From Pseudomonas solani (lineage in GTDB: Bacteria > Pseudomonadota > Gammaproteobacteria > Pseudomonadales > Pseudomonadaceae), in assembly GCF_026072635.1 (NCBI RefSeq), contig NZ_AP023081.1, forward strand, positions 5,328,501 through 5,392,500: a DNA stretch of 64,000 nt. The letters are read 5' to 3'. A program made the position numbers and the translations under genes. Below the pieces are notes generated by a model. That model worked only from the letters and a program-made list of their open reading frames with translations. It made no database searches and was not told the origin of the DNA. The stretch's first letter is position 1. Every line of letters begins with the position of its first letter. This document shows positions 54,256 through 63,469 of this stretch, piece after piece.

Positions 54256-55590
54256 ATGACTCAGCCCCTGAACACCGCTATCCACGACCTGATCGGCATT
54301 GGTTTCGGCCCCTCCAACCTGGCCCTGGCCATCGCCTTGCAGGAGCGTGCCCGCAAGCATGGTGCGCTGGATGCCCTGTTCCTCGACAAGCAGGCCGACT
54401 ACCGCTGGCACGGCAACACCCTGGTGACCCAGAGCGAGCTGCAGATCTCCTTCCTCAAGGACCTGGTGTCCCTGCGCAACCCCACCAGCCCCTATTCCTT
54501 CGTCAACTACCTGCACCAGCACGGCCGCCTGGTGGACTTCATCAACCTCGGCACCTTCTACCCGTGCCGCATGGAGTTCAACGACTACCTGCGCTGGGTG
54601 GCCGGGCAGTTCATCGAGCAGAGCCGCTATGGAGAAGAGGTGCTGGCCATCGAGCCGTTGCTGGAAGGCCAGCGCGTCGAGGCGCTGCGGGTGATCTCCC
54701 GCGATGCCGGTGGCGAGACCCACGTCCGCGCCACGCGCTCGGTGGTGGTCAGCGCCGGTGGCACCGCGCGGATTCCCCAGGCCTTCCGCCACCTCAAGGA
54801 CGACGCCCGGGTCTTCCATCACTCCCAGTACCTGGAGCGCATCGCCAAGCAGCCCTGCGTTGGCGGCAAGCCGATGCGCATCGCCATCATCGGCGGCGGG
54901 CAGAGTGCGGCGGAGGCCTTCATCGACCTCAACGACAGCTACCCGTCGGTGCAGGTGGACATGGTGCTGCGCGGCTCGGCGCTGAAGCCGGCGGACGACA
55001 GCCCCTTCGTCAACGAGGTGTTCTCCCCCGAGTTCACCGACCTGATCTTCAACCAGGCCGGCGCCGAGCGTGAACGCTTCATCCGCGAGTACCACAACAC
55101 CAACTACTCGGTGGTGGACATCGACCTGATCGAGCGCATCTACGGCATCTTCTACCGCCAGAAGGTCTCCGGCATCCAGCGCCACGCCTTCCACATCCTC
55201 AGCACCGTGGAGCGCGCCACCGCCGGCGCCGACGGCATCGAACTGGTGCTGCGCAACAACGCCAGCGGCGAGCAGAGCGTGCAGCGCTACGACGCCGTGG
55301 TGCTCGCCACCGGTTACGAGCGCCAGGTGCATCGCCACCTGCTGGAGCCCCTGGCCCAGTGGATGGGCGACTTCGAGGTGGGCCGCGACTACCGCGTCCG
55401 CACCGACGAGCGCTGCCAGGCGGCCGTCTATATGCAGGGCTTCTGCCAGGCCAGCCACGGTCTCAGCGACACCCTGCTGTCGGTGCTGCCGATCCGCGCC
55501 GACGAGATCGCCGCCTCGCTCTACGACCACCTCCAGCCTGGCTCCTGTGCCGAGCGCGGTGTCGTCCAGGCGCTGGCCGCTGCCAGCTGA
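54256..55590 (+). CDS. pvdA: L-ornithine N5-monooxygenase
   Basis: Flavoprotein of 444 residues that hydroxylates the side-chain nitrogen of ornithine with NADPH and oxygen, giving the OH-Orn used by the terminal NRPS. The FAD site GIGFGPSNLALA is at the N-terminus (about residue 12), NADPH site IIGGGQSAAEAF near residue 212, and the conserved ATGY (VVLATGYERQ) near residue 353. The ATG at 54256 is chosen for its AGAGGA ribosome site and family length; ten extra in-frame codons upstream are not needed. It is the first gene of pvdA-pvdQ. A small hairpin lies between the two. Confidence 0.97.
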   Translation: MTQPLNTAIHDLIGIGFGPSNLALAIALQERARKHGALDALFLDKQADYRWHGNTLVTQSELQISFLKDLVSLRNPTSPYSFVNYLHQHGRLVDFINLGTFYPCRMEFNDYLRWVAGQFIEQSRYGEEVLAIEPLLEGQRVEALRVISRDAGGETHVRATRSVVVSAGGTARIPQAFRHLKDDARVFHHSQYLERIAKQPCVGGKPMRIAIIGGGQSAAEAFIDLNDSYPSVQVDMVLRGSALKPADDSPFVNEVFSPEFTDLIFNQAGAERERFIREYHNTNYSVVDIDLIERIYGIFYRQKVSGIQRHAFHILSTVERATAGADGIELVLRNNASGEQSVQRYDAVVLATGYERQVHRHLLEPLAQWMGDFEVGRDYRVRTDERCQAAVYMQGFCQASHGLSDTLLSVLPIRADEIAASLYDHLQPGSCAERGVVQALAAAS

Positions 55591-55600
55591 TCCCTTTGAT

Positions 55601-55627
55601 CCGCGCCGGCACCCGTCGGCGCGGTTT
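55601..55627 (+). other. Stem-loop between pvdA and pvdQ
   Basis: CCGCGCCG, 8-base loop, CGGCGCGG, then TTT. Too short a T-run for a firm terminator; it may reduce read-through into pvdQ. No TAAAT-N16-CGT is present in the 62-base gap, so pvdQ depends on the pvdA promoter. Confidence 0.4.
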
Positions 55628-55652
55628 CCACCCTTCCTAGCGAGAACCCCCG

Positions 55653-57914
55653 ATGCCCATGCGTAGCCTTGTTGCCGGTGTCGCAGCGCTGTTGCTGTGC
55701 CCGGCTTTTGTCGTTCTGGCCGCCGATACGGCCGCCAAGCCGCGAGAAACGCTTATTCGCTGGACCGCCCATGGCGTCCCGCACATCCAGGCGGCGGACG
55801 AACGCGGCCTTGGCTACGGCATCGGCTACGCCTATGCCCGCGACAACGCCTGCCTGCTGGCCGAGGAGATCGTCACCGCCCGTGGCGAGCGCTCCCGCTG
55901 GTTCGGCGCGGAGGGCCAATCCTCCGCCCACCTCGACAACCTGCCGTCCGACTTCTTCTTCACCTGGCTCAACCAGCCGGCGTCGATTGCCGCCTTCCGC
56001 AAGGCGCAGACCCGCGAAGTGGCCCAGCTGCTGGACGGCTACGCCGCCGGCTTCAACCACTACCTGAAGGAAGCCGATGCGCGCACCACCCATTGCCTGG
56101 GCGAGGGCTGGCTGCGCCCCATCGACGCCGACGACCTGGTGCGCCTGACCCGTCGCCTGCTGGTGGAAGGCGGTGCCGGCCAGTTCGCCGAAGCGCTGAT
56201 CGGTGCCGCGCCGCCCGGTGCCCAGCAGGCGCAGCTGGACTCCGGCTACACCGCCGCGCGCACCGAAGGCTTCCGCCTGGAGCGCGGCAGCAACGCCGTG
56301 GCCGTGGGCAGCAAGCGCAGCGCCGACGGGCGCGGCATGCTCCTGGCCAACCCGCACTTCCCCTGGAGCGGCGCACTGCGCTTCTGGCAGCTGCACCTGA
56401 CCATCCCCGGCAAGCTCGACGTGATGGGCGCCGCGCTGCCCGGCCTGCCGGTGGTCAACATCGGCTTCGGCCAGCAGCTGGCCTGGACCCACACCGTCGA
56501 CACCTCCGCGCACTTCACCCTCTACCGCCTGGAACTCGACCCCAAGGACCCGACCCGCTACCGCATCGACGGCCGTACCGAGAAGCTGAAGAAGACCCGC
56601 CTTCAGGTGCAGGTCCGTGACGCCGCCGGCACGCTCTCGGTGCGCAGCCACGACCTCTACGAGTCGCGCTTCGGTCCGCTGCTCAACTGGCCGGGCATGC
56701 TGGAGTGGACCGCTGGCGAAGCCTGGGCGCTGAAGGACGCCAACCTCGGCAATACCCGCGTGCTGCAGCAGTGGTATGCGATTAACCAGGCCCGTGACGT
56801 CGATGCCCTGCGTGCCGCCGTGACAAAGATCCAGGGCATCCCCTGGGTCAACACCCTGGCCGCCGACGCCAGCGGCAAGGCCCTGTACATGAACCAGTCC
56901 GTGGTGCCGCACCTGCTGCCCAAGCAGTTGGCGGAATGCGTGATCCCGCAACTGGCCGCCGAAGGCCTGCCGGCCCTGCAGGGCACTACCAGCGCCTGCG
57001 AATGGACCCGCGACGCCAGCGCCGCCCAGCCGGGCATCACCCCGGCGGCCCAGCTGCCTGTGCTGCAGCGCGAGGACTTCGTGCAGAACTCCAACGACAG
57101 CGCCTGGCTGAGCAACCCGGACAGCCCGCTGGCCGGCTATTCGCCCCTGGTCAACCGCGAAGGGCGTGAGCTGTCGCCGCGCGCGCGCTTCGCCCTGGGC
57201 CGCCTGCAGGGCGACGCGCCGCTGAGCGCCGAGTTCCTCAAGGCGATGGTCACCGACAACGAAGTGGCCCTGGCCACCGACCTGCTGCCCGAGCTGCTGG
57301 AGCTGTGCCAGGCCGAGGCGGGCAACGCCGCCCTGGCCGCGCCCTGCAAGGCCCTGGCGGCCTGGGACGGCAAGGCCAACATCGACAGCGGCATCGGCTT
57401 CCTGCACTTCCAGCACTTCATGAAGGGCTTCGCCGAGATCGAGGACGGCTGGCGCGAGCCCTTCGACCCGCAACGCCCGACCGTGACCCCGCGCGGGCTG
57501 AACCCGGCGGCCAAGGACAAGGTGATCCAGGCGCTGGTTGCCGCCGGTGAGGAAGTGGCCAAGGCCGGCGTGCCCGAACAGGCCCGCTGGGGCGACATCC
57601 AGCGTTCGGGGGCCATCGGCATTCCCGGCGGCGACGGCCACTTCGGCGTCTACAACGCCATGCAGAGCGAACTGCAGGGCGACCACCTGGAGGTGGTCAG
57701 CGGCACCAGCTACCTGCAACTGGTCACCTTCGACGGCCAGGGCCCGCAAGCCCGTGGGCTGCTGGCCTTCTCCCAGTCCAGCGAAGCCGGCTCGCCGCAC
57801 CACAGCGACCAGACCGAGCTCTTCGCCCGCCAGCAGTGGCAGAAGCTGCCCTTCAGCAACGCCGAGATCGACGCCGACCCGGCGCTGGAGCGCAAGGTGT
57901 TGAAGGTGAAGTGA
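55653..57914 (+). CDS. pvdQ: Periplasmic acylase removing the fatty acid from the pyoverdine precursor
   Basis: Ntn-hydrolase of 753 residues (penicillin/AHL acylase family). The signal peptide is MPMRSLVAGVAALLLCPAFVVLA. The alpha chain has WTAHGVPHIQAADERGLGYG and GYAYARDNACLLAEE. The beta chain should begin at Ser213 in LERG|SNAVAVG, the catalytic nucleophile released by self-cleavage. NPHFPWSGALRFWQLHL, SNDSAWLSNP and GGDGHFGVYNAMQS are also family-typical. It deacylates the myristoylated ferribactin in the periplasm, and known homologues also cleave long-chain acyl-homoserine lactones. The downstream palindrome at 57924 is REP-like. Confidence 0.96.
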   Translation: MPMRSLVAGVAALLLCPAFVVLAADTAAKPRETLIRWTAHGVPHIQAADERGLGYGIGYAYARDNACLLAEEIVTARGERSRWFGAEGQSSAHLDNLPSDFFFTWLNQPASIAAFRKAQTREVAQLLDGYAAGFNHYLKEADARTTHCLGEGWLRPIDADDLVRLTRRLLVEGGAGQFAEALIGAAPPGAQQAQLDSGYTAARTEGFRLERGSNAVAVGSKRSADGRGMLLANPHFPWSGALRFWQLHLTIPGKLDVMGAALPGLPVVNIGFGQQLAWTHTVDTSAHFTLYRLELDPKDPTRYRIDGRTEKLKKTRLQVQVRDAAGTLSVRSHDLYESRFGPLLNWPGMLEWTAGEAWALKDANLGNTRVLQQWYAINQARDVDALRAAVTKIQGIPWVNTLAADASGKALYMNQSVVPHLLPKQLAECVIPQLAAEGLPALQGTTSACEWTRDASAAQPGITPAAQLPVLQREDFVQNSNDSAWLSNPDSPLAGYSPLVNREGRELSPRARFALGRLQGDAPLSAEFLKAMVTDNEVALATDLLPELLELCQAEAGNAALAAPCKALAAWDGKANIDSGIGFLHFQHFMKGFAEIEDGWREPFDPQRPTVTPRGLNPAAKDKVIQALVAAGEEVAKAGVPEQARWGDIQRSGAIGIPGGDGHFGVYNAMQSELQGDHLEVVSGTSYLQLVTFDGQGPQARGLLAFSQSSEAGSPHHSDQTELFARQQWQKLPFSNAEIDADPALERKVLKVK

Positions 57915-57923
57915 GCAGGTTCC

Positions 57924-58175
57924 GTAGCCCGGGCTTCAGCCCGGGTTCACCGGGGCTCCGTGCTGGGGCATCGCGTTACGCTGCTTGGCGAATGAATGGG
58001 CTGTGTCTGCTCTAGCTGTTGTGGATTCAAAGCAAAGAGCTGTGCTTTCAGGGTCTTGCTGGGCATCTGGTACATCCACAGCATGGGTTTCGCTTCGCTC
58101 TACGCCATCCTACGAAGCGCTCGGTGCTCCGCCGTAGGCTGTGCTGCGCGGTTACGCGCGCTCAGTGCGACCCAT
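57924..58175. repeat. REP-like repeats between pvdQ and the MarR gene
   Basis: 57924-57945 carries the CCCGGGCTTCAGCCCGGG palindrome preceded by GTAG. 58081-58112 carries the inverted copy of the element seen at 19304-19336 (CGCTTCGCTCTACGCCATCC). GAAGCGCTCGGTGCTCCGCC and GCGGTTACGCGCGCTCAGTG follow. No supported gene lies in 57915-58350. Confidence 0.7.
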
Positions 58176-58350
58176 TGAGCGAAGAGCGTGAGGCCAGCAC
58201 CACCGGCGCCTTTGAGTGTGCGCAGCAAGGTTGGCAACGGATCGCTGATTGGAAAGGCGCCCGGATGAAAGGCCGACGTGCCTGGGATGGGGTTCTCAGG
58301 GTGATCGCCTGCGCTCGATCACGACCCGGAGCGGGAAGGGTGCGCGCCCC

Positions 58351-58827
58351 TCAATCCTCCGGCAGGTTGTTGAAGATCTTCTCCAGCGTGCCGTTGAGCT
58401 TGGTGATCTGCGCTTCGCTGAGGTCCTTGAAGCTGTTGGTGAAGATGTGCGCGGTGGTGACCTGGATCTGTTCGGCGGTGCGGCGGCCGGCTTCGGTGAT
58501 GGAGACCTGGGTGACGCGGCCGTCGTTGCTGCAGGGGTTGGTGTCCACCAGGCCGTCGGCCTTCATGCGGTAGACGATCTTGGTGACGGTGGAGAGCTTG
58601 GCGATGGCGTGTTCGGAGATTTCCGAGATGCTCGACTCGCCGTTCTCCTTGAGGATGAACAGGATGCGCCAGCGCGGGATGTCCATGTCGATCTTCTTCA
58701 GCGCTTTCTCCATGGCCATGGAGTAGCGGCCGTGCACCCGTGCCAGCCAGTAGAAGGGAAAGTCTTCCTTCCTGAAGTTGTCGCTGGCGGGGTTGTAGCG
58801 GCTTTGGCGTTTTTTCGGGGTGGTCAT
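58351..58827 (-). CDS. MarR-family transcriptional regulator
   Basis: Winged-helix regulator of 158 residues. The MarR core is seen: PRWRILFILKENGESSISEISEHAI (split by the turn of the recognition helix), KLSTVTKIVYRMKADGLVDTNPC, and the wing SNDGRVTQVSITEAGRR. It is the last of a minus-strand pair with the MFS permease (176 bases upstream), which it probably controls, likely answering an aromatic or organic acid; the ligand is unknown. It converges on pvdQ but has no visible link to iron. Confidence 0.88.
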   Translation of the reverse strand: MTTPKKRQSRYNPASDNFRKEDFPFYWLARVHGRYSMAMEKALKKIDMDIPRWRILFILKENGESSISEISEHAIAKLSTVTKIVYRMKADGLVDTNPCSNDGRVTQVSITEAGRRTAEQIQVTTAHIFTNSFKDLSEAQITKLNGTLEKIFNNLPED

Positions 58828-59003
58828 GGGTAACTGCGTGCTGTTGCAAAGATGTGGGGGTGATTTATAGGGGGTTGGGCGCAGGCTGTCGACTGGCTGT
58901 CGTCATTGCCTTGATGCAAGTCAGCTTCGGCAGGGCGCGGGATGCGGGCGCGCAACGCCTGGCGGCGTCGGCGCGCCCGTTGGGGCAGGGAGGCGGTGGG
59001 GGT

Positions 59004-60347
59004 TCAGCTGAGGTTTTCACGCTCCAGGCTGCGGCGGAAATGGCCGCAGCCCTTGATCAGCAGGCCCAGGGTGAGCAGCACCGCGCCGGCGTTGAGGAGG
59101 GAGACCGAGTGGCCCACCAGCGCTGGCGACTGGAACAGGCGATCGGTGAGCAGCGCCACCAGGGTGGTGCCGAGGCCCAGGCCGATGAGGTTGGAGATGA
59201 GCAGGAACAGCGCCGAGACCTGGGCGCGCATCTGGTTGGGCGGGAGGATCTGCATGGCCGCGGTGGAGGCGGGCATGGGGAAGGAGGCGAAGAACATCGC
59301 CGGCACCAGCAGCGCCAGGGACAGCCACAACTCGCCCACCTGGGTGAACAGCACCGCCGGCAGGGCCATGCCGATGGCGCCGATCACCCCGGCGCGCATC
59401 GGTGCGTCGCTGTAGCCGCGCTTGGCCAGCCAGTCGATCAGCCAGCCGCCGCAGAGCACGCCACTGGTGTTGGCCAGCAGCACGATCAGGCCGAGGATGT
59501 AGCCGGCCTCGCTGGGCGCCAGGCCGAAGGTGCGCATGTAGAAGGCCGGGGTCCAGCTGAGCATGCAGAACAGCGTCATGGCATAGAAGGAGAAGCCCAG
59601 GTAGTGGCAGGTGAAGGTCTGCCGGTGGCGGCCGAGGAAGGCGAAGGCCTGGCCCAGGCTGGGCTTATGCACCTGGCCGTTGGCATCCAGCTTCAGGCCC
59701 TTGCGCGCCGGGTCGCGCACGGTGGCGGCGATCAGCAGGGCGACGAAGAGGCCGGGAAGGCCGACCAGGAAGAAGGTCACCTGCCAGGGCCGCATGCTGC
59801 CCAGCAGCGGCAGGGTCACGCTGTCGAGGTTCTTCAGCAGGTCGATCACGTAGCCGCCGATGAGGAAGGCCACACCGCCGCCAATGAAGGAGCCGATGGA
59901 GTAGATGGCCACGGCACGGCCGAGCTTCTCGCGGGGGAACATGTCGCTGAGCATCGAGTAGGTGGCCGGCGACAGCGCCGCTTCGCCGATGCCGACGCCG
60001 ATGCGGGCGAGGAACATCTGGGTGAAGTTCTTGCTCAGCCCGCACACGGCGGTGGCCAGGCTCCAGAAGGCGACGCCGATGGCGATGATCTTCGGCCGCG
60101 AGAAGCGGTCGGCGAGCAGCGCGATGGGCATGCCCATGAAGGCGTAGAACAGCGAGAAGGCCAGCCCGTGGAGCAGGCTGAACTGAGTGTCGGAGAGCTG
60201 CAGGTCGTGTTTGATCGGCTCGATCATCAGCGCGAGGATCTGCCGGTCAACGAAGGAGAAGATGTAGGCCACCATGCAGATGGCGACCACGTACCACTCG
60301 TAGGCGTAGCGTTTGCGGGTGAGGTCGGTGGGTGTCTGGCTGGTCAT
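59004..60347 (-). CDS. MFS permease, probably for an organic or aromatic acid
   Basis: Inner-membrane transporter of 447 residues with 12 predicted spans. Typical MFS signatures are present: DRQILALMIEPIK in span 1, FYAFMGMPIALLADRFSRPK (loop 2-3 motif), RIGVGIGEAALSPA in span 4 and GLGTTLVALLTDRL late. The start at 60347 begins MTSQTPTDLTRKRYAYEWYVV; the frame extends upstream but that sequence lies in the divergent promoter region. It is divergent from an AraC regulator, with a MarR gene downstream. The substrate cannot be told from sequence alone; anion:cation symporter-type permeases for sugar acids or aromatics are the nearest guess. Confidence 0.88.
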   Translation of the reverse strand: MTSQTPTDLTRKRYAYEWYVVAICMVAYIFSFVDRQILALMIEPIKHDLQLSDTQFSLLHGLAFSLFYAFMGMPIALLADRFSRPKIIAIGVAFWSLATAVCGLSKNFTQMFLARIGVGIGEAALSPATYSMLSDMFPREKLGRAVAIYSIGSFIGGGVAFLIGGYVIDLLKNLDSVTLPLLGSMRPWQVTFFLVGLPGLFVALLIAATVRDPARKGLKLDANGQVHKPSLGQAFAFLGRHRQTFTCHYLGFSFYAMTLFCMLSWTPAFYMRTFGLAPSEAGYILGLIVLLANTSGVLCGGWLIDWLAKRGYSDAPMRAGVIGAIGMALPAVLFTQVGELWLSLALLVPAMFFASFPMPASTAAMQILPPNQMRAQVSALFLLISNLIGLGLGTTLVALLTDRLFQSPALVGHSVSLLNAGAVLLTLGLLIKGCGHFRRSLERENLS

Positions 60348-60552
60348 TCGGTTCGGCCCCTCGAGGCGGTGGTGATGAGGTCTGCGGCAGCGTGGGAGGG
60401 AGCGGGGTAGTTCGGTGACGGCTGCGTTACCGATGTGCCTCGCCCTGGTGCGCCCTTTGTTGTTTTCATGCATCGCCAACTGGCAGAACCCGCTGTCGGC
60501 GAGCCCCGCCCTGTCTTTTTATGCCCTTGGCCCCCGGGGCTCTATGCGCCAG

Positions 60553-60576
60553 GCGCAGCCGCTGTTCCGGCTGCGC
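60553..60576. promoter_or_regulatory. Palindrome in the divergent MFS-AraC control region
   Basis: Perfect 9-bp arms GCGCAGCCG / CGGCTGCGC around six bases, in the 324-base gap (60348-60671) between the permease and AraC genes. A second dyad GTGGAAA...TTTCCAC lies at about 60595-60620. Either may be an operator. No other feature is seen in the gap. Confidence 0.35.
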
Positions 60577-60671
60577 AGATTTGCTTTGCGTGGCGTGGAA
60601 ATTGCTTTCCTTTTCCACTAATTCTGCGGTGCATGCAGTGGGCGTGCCGCACTGATCACGGGGCCGCCACC

Positions 60672-61655
60672 ATGCTCGACGATGCATCCCTCCTGCAGCG
60701 CCATTGCCTGCTGAACCCCGCCGCCGGTATCGGCGAGGTCCGCGACAAGGTCAGCCACTACCTGTGGCCGCACCGGATGAACCTGCCCCGTGCGGATGCC
60801 CTGCATTCGGCGCTCTATGGCGTGTTCTTCGGCAGCTCGGCGCTGTTCGACCTGCACTACGGCGCGGAGGTGGAGATCGATGCCGGCGATATCGCCAGCT
60901 ACTACCTGATCCGCATCACCCTGCAGGGCACCGGCACCGTGACCCTGGGCGCGCAAAGCGCGGCCATGCGCCGGGGCAGCCTGACCATTTCCTCGCCCTC
61001 CGAGCGCAGCCTGATCCGCATCGGCAAGGAGTGCCGCAACCTGATCCTGCGGGTGGAACGCGACGCCCTGGAGCGCCAGTTGCAGCGCCTGCTGGAGCGG
61101 CCGCTGAAGCAGCCGCTGCTGTTCGACATCCAGGTGGCGGCGGGGCACCCGGGGATGGCGGCGGTGCGCGAGACGCTGGAGTACATCTGCCGCCTGCACC
61201 AGGGGCCGATGGTCGAGGACCTGGCGCCGACCCTGGGCAGCGGGCTGTCGGATTACCTGCTTTCGGTGCTGCTCACCCAGCTGCCGCACAACTACTCCGA
61301 AGCGCTGCGCGAGGATCGCCGCCAGCCCATGCCCTTCCATGTGCGCAAGGCCCGCGACTACATCGAAAGCCACCTCGACGAGCCCATCGCCCTGGCCACC
61401 CTGGCCGAGCTTTCCGGGGTCTCCATCCGCACCCTGCAGAACGGCTTCGCCCACTTCCTCAGGCAGACCCCCACCGACTACATGCGCAGCCGCCGCCTGG
61501 CGCGGGTGCATGAGGCGTTGCAGCAGGCGCGAGCGCAGGACAGCGTCACCGACATCCTCCTGCGCCATGGCGTCAGCAGCTTCGGCCACTTCGCCACCCA
61601 CTACCGTCGCCAGTACGGTTGCCTGCCGTCGGAGACCCTGCGCGGCGGCCGCTGA
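60672..61655 (+). CDS. AraC-family transcriptional activator
   Basis: Regulator of 327 residues. The N-terminal ligand domain is of the AraC_binding_2 kind (SALYGVFFGSSALFDLHYGAEVEI, YYLIRITLQGTGTV, RGSLTISSPSE). The C-terminal double helix-turn-helix is at about residues 220-320 (PIALATLAELSGVSIRTLQNGF, TPTDYMRSRRLARV, ILLRHGVSSFGHFATHYRRQYG). The start at 60672 (MLDDASLL) is where family similarity begins. Related proteins activate catabolic operons for aromatic compounds. Its divergent neighbour is the MFS permease. Confidence 0.87.
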   Translation: MLDDASLLQRHCLLNPAAGIGEVRDKVSHYLWPHRMNLPRADALHSALYGVFFGSSALFDLHYGAEVEIDAGDIASYYLIRITLQGTGTVTLGAQSAAMRRGSLTISSPSERSLIRIGKECRNLILRVERDALERQLQRLLERPLKQPLLFDIQVAAGHPGMAAVRETLEYICRLHQGPMVEDLAPTLGSGLSDYLLSVLLTQLPHNYSEALREDRRQPMPFHVRKARDYIESHLDEPIALATLAELSGVSIRTLQNGFAHFLRQTPTDYMRSRRLARVHEALQQARAQDSVTDILLRHGVSSFGHFATHYRRQYGCLPSETLRGGR

Positions 61656-61703
61656 GCGGCGCGGCGCACCCTGCATCCGTGCCTTCCCCGTTCGAACCCT
61701 GCC

Positions 61704-61845
61704 GGTAGTCCGGGCTTCAGCCCGGGAACGCCTCCGCGCCAACTCCCGGGCTACGGTGCAGAGCTGGCCTCGTGCCGTAGGGTGTGCCGTGCGCACCGCC
61801 GCTCGGTGCTTCCGGTGAGGCCCAGGTGCGCGCAGCACACCCTAC
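61704..61845. repeat. REP-like palindrome plus large inverted repeat
   Basis: 61706-61727 is a variant of the GTAG-CCCGGGCTTCAGCCCGGG element, followed by an inverted half copy (CCCGGGCTACGG) at about 61745. 61777-61797 (GTAGGGTGTGCCGTGCGCACC, 21 bases) and 61825-61845 form an inverted repeat with two mismatches and a 27-base centre. One arm also occurs at 19384-19405. It lies between the convergent AraC and chemoreceptor genes and may end both transcripts. Confidence 0.7.
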
Positions 61846-61910
61846 GGGCGAAACGCCGGATGGCTGCATGGCTTTCTCTCCCTTGAGAGGGCAGAAGCAA
61901 CACGCACGAC

Positions 61911-63467
61911 TCAGCCCTCGAGAAAGCGCTGCGCCAGGTCCAGTTGCGAGTTGGCCAGCTGGTGCAGCTCCTGGCCGATCTGGCTGTTGCGCTGGGCCTG
62001 GCCGGCGCTGCATTCGGCCAGCTCGGCGATCTGCGCGATCTGCCGGTTGACCTCCTCGGCGACCTGCCCCTGTTGCTCGATGGCGGCGGCCATCTGCAGG
62101 CTCATGCCGCTGATCTGCCCGACTTCCCCGCAGATGCGTTGCAGCGCCTGGCGCACCTGCTCCACGTCCTGCCCGGATTGCTGCGCCGCCAGCTCGCCGC
62201 GCCGCGCGGTGGCCAGGGCCTCGGCGCTGCCGTCGCGCAGGCGCTGGATGGATTGCTGGATCTGCCCGGTGGAGTCGCGGGTGCGCGAGGCGAGGGTGCG
62301 CACTTCGTCGGCGACCACGGCGAAGCCGCGTCCGGATTCCCCGGCCCGCGCCGCCTCGATCGCCGCATTCAGCGCCAGCAGGTTGGTCTGCTCGGCGATG
62401 CTCTGGATCACCGTGGCGATGCCGCTGATGGATTCGATGGATTCCGCCAGCCGGCCCACGGCGAGGTCGATGTCCGCCACCGACTCGCGCATGCCCTGCA
62501 TCGAGGCCTGGCTCTGCTCGGCCAGGCGCTCGCCGTCGTGGGCCAGCTGGTCGACCTGGGTGGTGGCCTGGGCGGCTTCCTGCAGGTTGCGCGACAGCGC
62601 CTGGATGGTCGCGCTCATCTCGTGGATGGCCGCTGCCGACTGCTCGGCCTCCTGCAGCTGGCGGTCGAGCTGCGCGGCGCCGCTGGCCACCAGTTGCGCG
62701 GACTCCTCGCTGCGGGCGCGGAGGATCTCGCCGTTGATGCTGATCCGCGCCATCACCGTGCGCATGCGCAGCTTCTGGCTGTTGAGCGCCATCTCGAACA
62801 GGCCGCTGCCTCCCGATGCACTGCGGTAGATCGGCGCCAGCAGCGTGTCGCTGTACACCTGGGCGTGGCCGCCGAGGGCGCGCTGCAGGTCGCGGCGCTG
62901 GGTCGCCCGCCGTTGCCAGGCGGCGCCGATCAGCAGCGCCAGGGCCAGGCCGCCCAGTGCCGGTGCGACATGCCCGCCGAGGGTGGCGCCCCCCAGGAGC
63001 AGGGCCAGTGCCAGGCCCAGGCCCTGGCCGGCCAGCCATTGGTGCACGCGGCCGGCCAGCGGCAGCGGGGCGCGGCCCTGGCGCAGGCGCGCGTACAGAG
63101 CCTCGGCGCGGCGGCTCTGGGCGGCGTCGATGGGGTGGTAGACGGTGCCCAGGGCCACCAGCTCGCCGCCATCGAACAGCGGCACCACGTAGAGCTGGCT
63201 CCAGAAGCTCGCACCGTCCCGGGTGCGGCCCATGAGCGGGCCGCTCCAGGGGGTGCCGGCGCGCAGCGTCCGCCACATGCGCTCGATCACCCGCGCCGGC
63301 ATCTGCGGGTGGTTGATCAGTTCGAAGCTCTGGTTCAGCAGCTCGTCGCGGCGGTAGCCGCAAAGCGCCAGGTAGGCGTCGTTGCAGGCCAGCAGGCGGC
63401 CGTCGGGGGCGAGCCGCGAGATGGGCGGCTCGACGAAGGCGGGCAGGGTGGCGAGGGAGGCGCCCAT
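61911..63467 (-). CDS. Aer-like chemoreceptor: PAS - membrane hairpin - MCP signalling domain
   Basis: Methyl-accepting chemotaxis protein of 518 residues with no periplasmic ligand domain. Residues about 10-110 are a PAS domain (SRLAPDGRLLACNDAYLALCGYRRDELLNQ in two halves, DGASFWSQLYVVPLFDGGELVALG). Residues about 160-205 form a short hydrophobic hairpin. The cytoplasmic signalling domain fills the rest, with the conserved tip EQTNLLALNAAIEAARAGE and GRGFAVVADEVRTLA. This is the energy-taxis receptor layout. Its ATG comes two bases after the stop of the class II aldolase gene, so it is translated with that catabolic gene. Confidence 0.9.
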   Translation of the reverse strand: MGASLATLPAFVEPPISRLAPDGRLLACNDAYLALCGYRRDELLNQSFELINHPQMPARVIERMWRTLRAGTPWSGPLMGRTRDGASFWSQLYVVPLFDGGELVALGTVYHPIDAAQSRRAEALYARLRQGRAPLPLAGRVHQWLAGQGLGLALALLLGGATLGGHVAPALGGLALALLIGAAWQRRATQRRDLQRALGGHAQVYSDTLLAPIYRSASGGSGLFEMALNSQKLRMRTVMARISINGEILRARSEESAQLVASGAAQLDRQLQEAEQSAAAIHEMSATIQALSRNLQEAAQATTQVDQLAHDGERLAEQSQASMQGMRESVADIDLAVGRLAESIESISGIATVIQSIAEQTNLLALNAAIEAARAGESGRGFAVVADEVRTLASRTRDSTGQIQQSIQRLRDGSAEALATARRGELAAQQSGQDVEQVRQALQRICGEVGQISGMSLQMAAAIEQQGQVAEEVNRQIAQIAELAECSAGQAQRNSQIGQELHQLANSQLDLAQRFLEG

Positions 63468-63469
63468 GC

